Source: Gammaproteobacteria bacterium (lineage in GTDB: Bacteria > Pseudomonadota > Gammaproteobacteria > Pseudomonadales > Azotimanducaceae). Taken from it: a DNA stretch of 63,399 nt. The notes under the pieces are model-generated. The model was given only the letters and a program-made list of their open reading frames with translations. It ran no database searches and had not been told where the DNA came from. Within the stretch, counting starts at the first letter, position 1; every line of letters begins with the position of its first letter. The DNA lies in the NCBI GenBank assembly GCA_028821515.1, contig JAPPGA010000001.1, positions 1 through 63,399 of the forward strand, written 5' to 3'. Shown here piece by piece: positions 56,232 to 63,399 of this stretch. The translations under genes were made by a program, and so were the position numbers.

Positions 56232-56398
56232 TGACTCGCCGTTCCCAAACTGACGCCAGCCACATTGTTCGATCAACTTCCGGTGCTTCACAAGGCATCA
56301 CCTTCACATCCGCGAAGAGCGATAGTCGTTCGAACATCACCAAAAACCGTACGGTGGTCGTCCAGACCCGAACGACCACCAAAAGACCAGCCGCATAG
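56228..56398 (+). CDS. Small Ser/Thr/Arg-rich protein coupled to the protease
   Basis: This 56-residue basic protein starts MMTRRSQTDASHIV and ends VVVQTRTTTKRPAA. It has no hydrophobic segment and no recognised family. The start overlaps the protease stop (ATGA), so translation is coupled; the TTT of short Thr/Arg repeats suggests a disordered tail. It could be a substrate or adaptor of the protease. Confidence 0.5.
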   Translation: MMTRRSQTDASHIVRSTSGASQGITFTSAKSDSRSNITKNRTVVVQTRTTTKRPAA

Positions 56399-56414
56399 GA
56401 AGGCGCGTCCTTCG

Positions 56415-56590
56415 GTCTGAACGTTCGAGCCACGCAGGACCTGAGATAGCTGCTGCGGTAGTCGGTGGTGCTACCGCCTCGGTCGTGGCACGGATAGCCC
56501 TCAGCGGAGCGACCTAGGAGCCGACAAGCGAGACGCGCCCGACGTATTCGCCTTCAAGCCAGAGCTGCTCCATCCGCAAACACGACCAAA
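56415..56590 (-). pseudogene. Decayed 3' end of a SUMF1-domain gene
   Basis: Read on the minus strand, this stretch aligns along its length with the C-terminal 55 codons of the intact gene at 58558-59385, sharing LWLEGE, RVS, APLRA, and GGSTTDYRSSYL. A stop (TAG) replaces the Trp of GGSWG, and at least two frame changes are needed to follow the match, so it is dead. Only the 3' portion remains. It lies on the far side of the ABC exporter gene, in the same orientation as the intact copy. Confidence 0.85.
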
Positions 56591-56686
56591 TTCCCGGGCC
56601 TGCGGGCGTCCGTCGCTTCCCCGCGCCACGCATTGAAAACGATCGGGCAACCCGGTAGGGTCACGCGCCCCCGCGACTCCCGAACC

Positions 56687-58530
56687 ATGAGCCAGGATTA
56701 CCGCCCCCCGGAAAAGAACGCGTGGCTCGCCCTGCGGGACATCGCGCTGATCGTTCCACGCATCTTCCGGTACCTGTGGGAAGTTGCGCCGGCGCTGTTG
56801 TCGATCCAATGCGTGCTCATGTTCGTCACGGCCGTCATTCCCGCGGCTATCGTGTGGATGACCAAGGTCATCATCGACGCGGTGGTAGGCGCCGCCGGTG
56901 ACGAGATGGCGTGGACGGCCGTATTCATTCCGGTGGCAGTGATATTCGCATTGTGGATTCTTCAGGCTCTATGCGATGCGGTTTCCGGGTTCACCAACCA
57001 TATCTTCAGCGAGAAGGTCTGGTACTCCGCCTATCAACGCATCCTCGACAAGGCTGGCGCCCTGGATGTCGCGTTCTACGAGACTCCCCGCTTCTACGAT
57101 CAACTCCACCACGCGAACCAGCAGATTCACCGGATGTCGGCAATCTCCTACGCGTCTATGGGCCTCATTCAGCAGTCGTTTTCGCTGATGGCCATGGTCA
57201 GTCTCCTGCTGGTGCTCCATCCCCTGGCGATAGTGGTGCTGATCGCGACGGCCCTGCCCCGCATCTTCATGGAAGGCCACGTCGCCCGGAAGCGATTCGA
57301 CCTGAACGCTGAACTCATCCGCAACGACCGCCTGATCGACTACATGAAGCGATTGCTGACCGATCGCGACAGCGTCAAGGAGATCCGTACTTTCCGATTG
57401 AGAGACCTGTTCGTTTCAAGGTTTCAACGCTATCGCGACATCTACATCACCAAGTTGCGGCGGCTATTGCTCCATTTCCTCCGACTCAACATGGCGCTTA
57501 ACCTGCTGTCCCTCGCAGGCGTCGCATCGATCTGGGCTTACGCCGTGTTCCAGGCGGTGTTGGCACGCATTACGGTCGGCGATCTCGCGCTGGTATTCCA
57601 GGCCGCCCAGAACAGCCGCGCGAGTCTCGCAGCCCTTATCTCTTCGGGGGGCCAGGTCTACGAGAACGCCCTGTTCGCAACCCGCTTCTTCGACCTCATG
57701 GACCTCGATCCCCAGTCGATCGAAGGCGCCCTCTCACCGCCTGGAACGCAAACGCCCGCGAGGCTGCCCCGGGCAATCAAGCGCGGAATCGAACTTCGCG
57801 ACGTCTCCTTCAAATACCCCGCGTCGGATGCCCGGATCCTGGAACGGGTCTCGTTCACGATTCCGGCCGGAAAGAAGACGGCGATCGTCGGCGAGAACGG
57901 TGCCGGCAAGACCACGCTCGTCAAGCTGCTGTGCAGGCTGTACGACCCGAGCGAAGGTAGCGTCCTGCTGGACGGCCGGGATCTGCGCGACTACGACCTT
58001 CGAGACTATCGTCGCAGCGTCAGTGTCGTATACCAGGACTTTTTCCGCTACGACATGTCCGCTTCAGACAATGTCGGACTGGGCCAGGTCGAAGCCATCG
58101 ACGAGCGGCCGCGCGGCGCGGGGGGGGCCGCGAAAGGCGCGCCCACCCCCGGAAACAAAGCGGGGCCAAAGGGGAACCGACCAGTATGGGCCACACATTA
58201 GAATTAAGGGGGGGTCTCTCCGGGGGCGAGTGGCAGCACCTCGCCATTGCCCGCGCCTTCATGAGCGACGCGCAGATCCTCATTCTGGACGAGCCTACGG
58301 CCACAATAGACGCCTTCCGCGAGCACCGGCTCTACGAACAGTTCGCACAGATGGCCCGGGACAAGACCGTGGTGTTCATCTCGCACCGGTTCTCGACGGT
58401 GCGCATGGCGGATGTCATCGTGGTAATTGAGAACGGCCAGGCCATAGAGGTCGGCAGCCACGAAGAACTGTTGGCCCGCGACGGCAAGTACGCGGCGATG
58501 TTCTCCACCCAGGCGGCCCGCTACCGGTAG
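56687..58530 (+). pseudogene. ABC exporter (fused membrane and ATPase domains), frameshifted
   Basis: ATG at 56687 opens a half-transporter: about six membrane segments in residues 25-330, then Walker A VGENGAGKTTLVKL and Q-loop VVYQDFFRYD. The frame then ends at 58201, while signature LSGGEWQHLAIARAF, Walker B ILILDEPTATID and H-loop SHR continue from about 58186 in another frame to 58530. The switch lies in a GC-rich tract with eight Gs near 58120-58127. Either a real frameshift or an assembly error; one base would restore the frame. Segment length matches relatives, so no large insertion. Confidence 0.8.
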
Positions 58531-58557
58531 CGCGGCTGTCTCCCGTTACGTCGGGAC

Positions 58558-59385
58558 TCAACGGTTGAGGGTCCGGGCCACGCGGAACCCGAGATAGCTG
58601 CTGCGGTAGCCGGTGGTGCTCCCGCCCCGGTATGCGGCTCGGAGGGCCCTCGGTGGAGCGCCCCAGGAGCCGCCGCGCGAGACGCGCAGGACGCATTCGC
58701 CCTCAAGCCATGCGCTCCCGTCCGAGGGCGCCCCTTCGTAGCTGTCGTTCCAGCAGTCCTCGACCCATTCGAACACGTTGCCGTGCATGTCATGCAGGCC
58801 CCAGCCGTTAGGCGCAAAGGAGCCAACAGGCGCGGTCACGCGGCCGTCCCAACGGCTTCCACAGCCGGCACAGTTCGCCTTGCCGCTTCCCACCTCGTTG
58901 CCCCAGGCGTACTTCGCCACAGAGCCTGCCCGCGCCGCGTACTCCCACTCCGCCTCGCTCGGCAGACGGTACTCGGCTCCTGTCTGGGACGACAGCCACA
59001 CGACATATTCCATGGCATCGTCCCACGACACGTTGATCACCGGCCGCCGGCCACGGCCCCAGGACTCGTCGGCTACCCCGTCTCGACGCTTGAACCGGTC
59101 GTAGTCCTCGAACGTCACCTCGTGGACCGACAGGGCGAATGCTGCGGGAATCACCACGTCGTGAACCGGCTCCTCGCTATACCGGCAGTCCGATTCCGAT
59201 CTGCAGCCCATGCTGAACCGCCCCGCCGGAATCACCACCATTGCGGGACCCTGGCCGCCCGACTTGAGCGCATCCGCGAACACGTTTCGCTCTCCGTCTG
59301 GCTCGGGCGGGAGCTCCGCGCCAGCAAGGGAAGTGGCGACCAGCAACGAAACTGTCCCAAGAATTTGATTCAACGCCTTAGACAT
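58558..59385 (-). CDS. Exported SUMF1/FGE-sulfatase-domain protein
   Basis: This 275-residue protein has a signal peptide (QILGTVSLLVATSLAGA) and a complete SUMF1 domain: MVVIPAGRFSMGCRS, HEVTFEDYDRF, YRLPSEAEWEYAARAG, GLHDMHGNVFEWVEDCW, RVSRGGSWGAPPRALRAA and the terminal YLGFRVAR. The copper-binding Cys pair of true formylglycine-generating enzymes, expected between RGGS and LGFR, is missing, so it is probably not the sulfatase activator. A decayed second copy of its 3' end is at 56415. Confidence 0.88.
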   Translation of the reverse strand: MSKALNQILGTVSLLVATSLAGAELPPEPDGERNVFADALKSGGQGPAMVVIPAGRFSMGCRSESDCRYSEEPVHDVVIPAAFALSVHEVTFEDYDRFKRRDGVADESWGRGRRPVINVSWDDAMEYVVWLSSQTGAEYRLPSEAEWEYAARAGSVAKYAWGNEVGSGKANCAGCGSRWDGRVTAPVGSFAPNGWGLHDMHGNVFEWVEDCWNDSYEGAPSDGSAWLEGECVLRVSRGGSWGAPPRALRAAYRGGSTTGYRSSYLGFRVARTLNR

Positions 59386-59514
59386 CCGCCCTCTTGCGCC
59401 ATCAGTCGGGTTACGGCTGTGGCAGTATTACCACGCTTCGGTCGCAGCCCAGCGACGACCGTGCGACTGCGCGAAGGCTGCCCGAAATTTCTTGAACCGG
59501 CAACGAGTTACTAC

Positions 59515-60705
59515 ATGTTCGATCTGCTCAACGGGTTGAAGGTCATCGATCTGTCGACGATCGCCCTCGGTCCGTACGCGACACAGTTGCTGGGAGACAT
59601 GGGCGCGGACGTGATCAAGGTCGAGTCGCCCGGCGGAGACGTATTCCGCGCCGTCAGGCCCGGTCGACGCGACGACCTGGGCGTCGCGTTCGTCAACTAC
59701 AACCGCAACAAGCGCTCGATCGTCATCGACTTGAAGCAGCCGGAGGGCCAGGCGATTCTCAAACGGCTCGCCGGACAGGCGGACGTGTTCGTTCACAACA
59801 TGCGCAAGGCCTCCGCTGCGAACCTGGGCGCATCCTACGAGACCCTCTCCGAGGCCAATCCGGCGCTCGTCTACTGTTATTCGCCGGGATTCGGCGAACG
59901 TGGTGCGAGCCGCGATGATCCCGCCTACGACGACATCATCCAGGCGCGATCGGGCCTCGCGGCCCTCAACGCGGACGCATCGGGCGAACCGAAGTTCCTT
60001 CGCACCATCGCGTGCGACAAGATCGTGGGGCTGCACCTGGCGCTCGCAGTCGTCTCTGGCGTCGTGCAACGGCAGCGCACGGGCCGGGGTGTGTGTATCG
60101 AGGCGCCCATGCTGGAAAGCATGGCTTCGTTCCTCCTGCTGGAGCACCTGGCGGGTCACTCCCTCGTTCCTGCCGAGGGCGAACTCGGATACGACCGGCT
60201 CATGACGCCGAATCGCAAGCCGCATCGAACCAGGGATGGCTACGCCGTGATCCTGCCGTACAGCACCAAGCACTGGGTCCGGTTCTTCGAAATCTGCGGG
60301 CTGCCGGACTGGGCGACGGCGGAGAAGGTCGTCAATCCGGTCCAGCGGTCGATTCACATCGATGAACTCTACGGGAAGATCTCTGAACTCGCGGCCACGC
60401 GCACGACGAAGGAGTGGCTGGAGGCGCTCAGTGCGCAGGACATTCCGTGTTCGGATGTCTCTTCGCTAGAGGACCTGATGACCGATCCGCATCTCCTTGA
60501 GGCGGAGCTCTTCAACCGTATCAACGACCCACGGGTCGGCGAACTTCTCGAGGTTCGCTCGCCGTTCCAGGTGGACGGCGACATCAATGGCTCGCCCAAC
60601 CGGGTCGCGCCCGGATTGGGGGAACACACGGAGGAGATCCTTCGCAACCTGGGCTATGCGGACGAATCCATTGACCGGCTCAGGCAAGGCGGGGTGATCC
60701 ACTGA
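59515..60705 (+). CDS. CaiB/BaiF CoA-transferase family protein
   Basis: This 396-residue family III CoA-transferase starts MFDLLNGLKVIDLSTIALG. The catalytic Asp is in ACDKIVGLHLALAVV, preceded by KFLRTIA, and VCIEAPMLESM follows in the usual place. The frame is open for 700 bases upstream but that is the shadow of the SUMF1 gene. The acyl acceptor is unknown. It is divergent from that gene with a 129-bp gap, and dsbB follows 43 bp later. Confidence 0.9.
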   Translation: MFDLLNGLKVIDLSTIALGPYATQLLGDMGADVIKVESPGGDVFRAVRPGRRDDLGVAFVNYNRNKRSIVIDLKQPEGQAILKRLAGQADVFVHNMRKASAANLGASYETLSEANPALVYCYSPGFGERGASRDDPAYDDIIQARSGLAALNADASGEPKFLRTIACDKIVGLHLALAVVSGVVQRQRTGRGVCIEAPMLESMASFLLLEHLAGHSLVPAEGELGYDRLMTPNRKPHRTRDGYAVILPYSTKHWVRFFEICGLPDWATAEKVVNPVQRSIHIDELYGKISELAATRTTKEWLEALSAQDIPCSDVSSLEDLMTDPHLLEAELFNRINDPRVGELLEVRSPFQVDGDINGSPNRVAPGLGEHTEEILRNLGYADESIDRLRQGGVIH

Positions 60706-60748
60706 CGAAACCGGATAGAATCCCAAGCGTCGTGGAGCGGAGAGCAGA

Positions 60749-61258
60749 GTGTCAGTGAATTCGTTGACCAAGGTTGATTGGGCGCTCGTCCTCGTCGCCT
60801 GGATCGCGGCGCTGCTCGTCGGCGCACTCGTGATGGAGCACGCGTTCGACATGGCGCCGTGTCCCCTGTGCCTGATGCAGCGGGCGTGGTTCATCATCGC
60901 CGGGCTGTTCGTCCTGATCGGCCTGCTCGATCATCCCGAGAGGGGCATCTATCCGCTGCTGACGCTGCTTGCCGCCCTGGTCGGGGGCATCTTCGCGGCA
61001 CGGCACATCTGGATTCTCACCCTACCGCCGGATGCCGTGCCGGCCTGCCTCGCTCCCTTCGAGGACCTGATTGAGTGGGGGGAATGGGAGAAAGCGCTGG
61101 CCAGCATGACGTTCGGAACCGCTGAATGCGGGGCGGAAGGGGCCGAAGATGTATTCCTCGGCGTGCCCCTGCCCGTGTGGGCGCTCGGTGGCTTCCTCGC
61201 CATAGCGGCAGGCGCCGTGATGCAGTGGCGCGCGCCCTCAAGGGCCGCTCGGCGCTAG
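60749..61258 (+). CDS. dsbB: Disulfide bond formation protein DsbB
   Basis: This 169-residue membrane protein starts at GTG after GGAGCGGAGAG. It has four membrane helices and the quinone-linked CPLC pair (C38/C41 in APCPLCLMQRAWF), with a second Cys pair in the periplasmic loop (PACLAPF and TAECGAE). It reoxidises DsbA using ubiquinone. Its 3' end overlaps the convergent sulfatase gene by 21 bases. Confidence 0.94.
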   Translation: MSVNSLTKVDWALVLVAWIAALLVGALVMEHAFDMAPCPLCLMQRAWFIIAGLFVLIGLLDHPERGIYPLLTLLAALVGGIFAARHIWILTLPPDAVPACLAPFEDLIEWGEWEKALASMTFGTAECGAEGAEDVFLGVPLPVWALGGFLAIAAGAVMQWRAPSRAARR

Positions 61259-62716
61259 GCGCGCCAAGTCCGACTCGACCAGTTCTTCCCGCACGGCCCG
61301 CATCGCGGGGTCGTCCACCCGATTGTGCAGTTCCCGCGGATCCTCGACCATGTCGTAGAGTTCCAGCGGTTCACGCGTCGTAGCTCTCAAGGACATCTTG
61401 TAGCGATCCGTCCGCAGCATGGAAAAGGCCGCCGGTGGCACCCCCAGTTCGCTCAGCACCGCGTCCTTGTGCGTGTGTGCGCCGGTGGCGTCCTTGCCGG
61501 CCCCGATGAGCCCCAGCAGGGACGATCCATACGAATCCTCGAGGGCATCCGCCCCGGCAACGTCGAGCAGCGTTGCGGCGATGTCCAAGTGATCTGTCAA
61601 GCCATTGCTAGTCCACCCGGCCCCCCCGCCCGTCCACCCGGCCCCACCACTCTTCCACCCAGCCAACCCGCCCGGTGGCCGGAAGATGCAGGGCACGTTC
61701 ACGGCGCCGTCATAGAAGACCTTCTTCGCCATCAGGCCGTGGTCTCCCAGCATCTCGCCGTGATCGGATGAGAACACGATCCAGGTATCGTCCATCCACC
61801 CCCTGTTCTCGAGCGCCGCCACAACCCGCCCGACGCAGTCGTCGATCAGTGTGACCTTGGCGTAGTAGTAACTCTTCATTACCCGGTTCTCGGCCTCGCT
61901 CATGTGATCCAGCTTCTGCGGCGCACCCTTCAGAAGCATCTCCACCTGGGGCGATACGGGGCCGGTTGACGCGTCGGTGATGGACAGCGACATGGCGTCA
62001 GCATCGTACAAGCGCCGATACTCCGCCGGCGAGTCCCAGGGATCGTGCGGACCGCCGAAACACACCTGGAGGTAGAAGGGACTCTCGTGGTCGTAGGAGT
62101 CGAGCCACTTCTCCGCCTGAATGGCAATGAACATGTCCAGGTGATCTTCGGTGGGCAGATTCGTCGGCGGCAATTCCCAGGGCATGGCGACATGGAGGTG
62201 CTTTCCCGTCAGATGCGCGCGCAGGTATTCCAGGTGGGTGTCCAACAGGCCCTTGTCCCGCAGGTGATCCGTATAGCAGGACTCCGTGCTGGCGGTTTCC
62301 ACCGGCCCGGTGGCCTCCACCGAATCCACGTATCCCCATTCGCGCAATCCCTCGACGTGATCCCGCGTATGACCCTTGCCGTGCGGCCACAGGTGCGTCT
62401 TGCCTACGACAGCCGTCCGATACCCCGCATCCCGCACGTTGCGCACATGGCTTGGGCCGTGGCGAAGATCTGGATTGGCGAACCCCCAGACCCCATGCTG
62501 GTGGACCTGCTTGCCGGTAATCAGGCTCGCCCTGGCTGGCATGCACACCGGCGAGTTGGTGCAACAGCGCCGGAACACGACGCCCTCGGAAGCCAGACGA
62601 TCCGTATGCGGCGTGATCGCCACCGGATCGTCGGCGTAGCCCATCGTGTCGGCCCGCTGCTGATCGCTAAAGATGAATACGATGTTGGGTTTCTTCTTCG
62701 TCATCGGGTTCGCCAT
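61238..62716 (-). CDS. Formylglycine-dependent sulfatase
   Basis: This protein of 492 residues hydrolyses sulfate esters. NIVFIFSDQQRADT gives metal ligands, and CMPAR at residues 58-62 is the CxPxR motif whose Cys is converted to formylglycine; IVFSSDHGEMLGDHG is a second metal site. No signal peptide is evident. Residues about 345-370 carry a Gly/Trp tandem repeat (GWKSGGAGWTGGGAGW) absent from relatives. Start ATG at 62716 overlaps the P450 stop by one base, so the two genes form an operon. Confidence 0.93.
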   Translation of the reverse strand: MANPMTKKKPNIVFIFSDQQRADTMGYADDPVAITPHTDRLASEGVVFRRCCTNSPVCMPARASLITGKQVHQHGVWGFANPDLRHGPSHVRNVRDAGYRTAVVGKTHLWPHGKGHTRDHVEGLREWGYVDSVEATGPVETASTESCYTDHLRDKGLLDTHLEYLRAHLTGKHLHVAMPWELPPTNLPTEDHLDMFIAIQAEKWLDSYDHESPFYLQVCFGGPHDPWDSPAEYRRLYDADAMSLSITDASTGPVSPQVEMLLKGAPQKLDHMSEAENRVMKSYYYAKVTLIDDCVGRVVAALENRGWMDDTWIVFSSDHGEMLGDHGLMAKKVFYDGAVNVPCIFRPPGGLAGWKSGGAGWTGGGAGWTSNGLTDHLDIAATLLDVAGADALEDSYGSSLLGLIGAGKDATGAHTHKDAVLSELGVPPAAFSMLRTDRYKMSLRATTREPLELYDMVEDPRELHNRVDDPAMRAVREELVESDLARLAPSGP

Positions 62717-63399
62717 CAGGTAGCTCGCGCAATCCTTACAGGTAGTGTTGACGGACCACCGAGACGGTCGAACTGCGTGCGGTCCGCGGTCTCCGAAATC
62801 TCGATTTTCTCCAATGCGCTCACCATGCCGGCCACGGCGATCCTGCCTTCGAGCCTCGCGAGGTGAGCCCCAAGACAGTTGTGGATCCCGTATCCGAATG
62901 CCAGGTGCGGATTCGGGTCCCGGTCGATGACAAACTCGTCCGCGCGATCGAAGACGGACTCGTCGCGGTTGGCGGACGCCATGAGCGGCAATACGATCAC
63001 GCCTTCCGGTATCGCGACCCCGGCAAGCTCCGTCGCGCGAGTCGTGCGGCGCACAGTCGCCGAGAACGGGGAATAGAACCGAAGCGTCTCCTCGACAAAT
63101 CGGGGAATGAGACCGCGGTCTCCCTTGAGCGCCTCGAACGTCTCCGGCATCTCGTCGAATACGCGGACACATCCGGTAATGAGACCGGTGGTCGTTTCAT
63201 TCCCCGCGATCAGCAGCAGCCGGCAGAAACTCAGCAACTCCTCATCGGACAGGTGTCCATCCTCGGTCTCGGTCCAGATCAGGCGCCCCAGCAGTGCCCC
63301 AAAGCCGGCGCCTTCGGCGTCGTCTGTGGCCCGGCCCCGCTCGCCTTCCATGGAACAACTCTTTGAACGGTTTCATTAGTTCACGCGGCTGTAGCAGGT
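62716..63399 (-). CDS. Cytochrome P450, C-terminal part (extends beyond right edge; possible frameshift)
   Basis: The 211 residues read from 63351 contain the I-helix AGNETTTGLI, the ETLR motif of helix K, and the haem site FGYGIHNCLGAHLARLEGR with its Cys. The family's remaining 200 N-terminal residues lie off the edge. The frame upstream of 63351 has TAA TGA, whereas another frame reads RELMKPFKELFHGRRAGP, as in a P450; a one-base shift near 63330 in GGGGCCGGGCC would join them. So real frameshift or sequencing error. Redox partner unknown. Confidence 0.85.

Noticed and set aside
56399-56686. A small gene in the space before the ABC exporter
   Set aside because: Most of it is the decayed SUMF1 3' end; the short frames there have no ribosome site or conserved features.
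58783-59514. CaiB protein with a 244-residue N-terminal extension
   Set aside because: The extension is antisense to the SUMF1 gene; ATG at 59515 gives the normal CaiB start.

Overview
The window looks like chromosomal DNA of an uncultured, GC-rich gammaproteobacterium. The best evidence is gene order: fmdB-aspS-yebC-ruvCAB-tolQRAB-pal-cpoB-queE-queC-tRNA-Lys is almost the arrangement of Pseudomonas and its relatives (ybgC is missing), and DUF2066/CDP-alcohol phosphotransferase/hda and miaE are also gammaproteobacterial. The many CoA-transferases, SUMF1-domain proteins, a formylglycine-type sulfatase and a P450 suggest a marine or host-associated oligotroph; that lifestyle is inference only.

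Layout. 1-13.7 kb is a defence region. A 40-repeat type I-C CRISPR array ends on the left at what looks like an IS21-family terminus. To its right are a leader and cas2-cas1-cas4-cas7-cas8c-cas5, all on the minus strand. A convergent HicB/HicA-type pair then separates cas5 from cas3, followed by an AAA-ATPase/PD-(D/E)XK protein and two small unknown genes. 13.8-24.7 kb holds housekeeping genes: DUF2066, CDP-alcohol transferase, hda, a second-type MurG, serA-like, a glycosyltransferase, miaE, an MsbA-like exporter, an alpha-methylacyl-CoA racemase, and a TlpA-like lipoprotein. 24.7-30.2 kb has proS and then a three-gene restriction-modification island (RHH-methyltransferase fusion, HNH endonuclease, unknown protein) bracketed by direct repeats of about 50 bp. 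30.3-43.1 kb is the conserved fmdB to tRNA-Lys block, with one SUMF1-domain gene inserted after queC. 43.1-63.4 kb is metabolic and accessory: a DUF2277/enoyl-CoA hydratase/CaiB/CaiB operon, amidohydrolase, DUF481, an NCS2 permease with an extra C-terminal domain, further CaiB genes, a PQQ-propeller protein, hisG-hisI, an SDH-type protease cassette, a frameshifted ABC exporter between a live and a dead SUMF1 gene, dsbB, a sulfatase and a partial P450.

How the parts work together. Cas5c-Cas8c-Cas7 would form the I-C Cascade (Cas5c processes crRNA; no cas6 is present or needed), Cas3 degrades targets, and Cas4-Cas1-Cas2 adds spacers. The array records repeated encounters with related phages: two spacer pairs share the same seed end and differ only at PAM-distal bases, and in one pair both differences are synonymous. 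The restriction island adds a second DNA-level defence. Short dispersed or tandem repeats (a 29-bp element, a hairpin array before serA, a 21-bp tandem repeat, and the direct repeats around the island) recur between and inside genes and are the main structure that genes do not explain.
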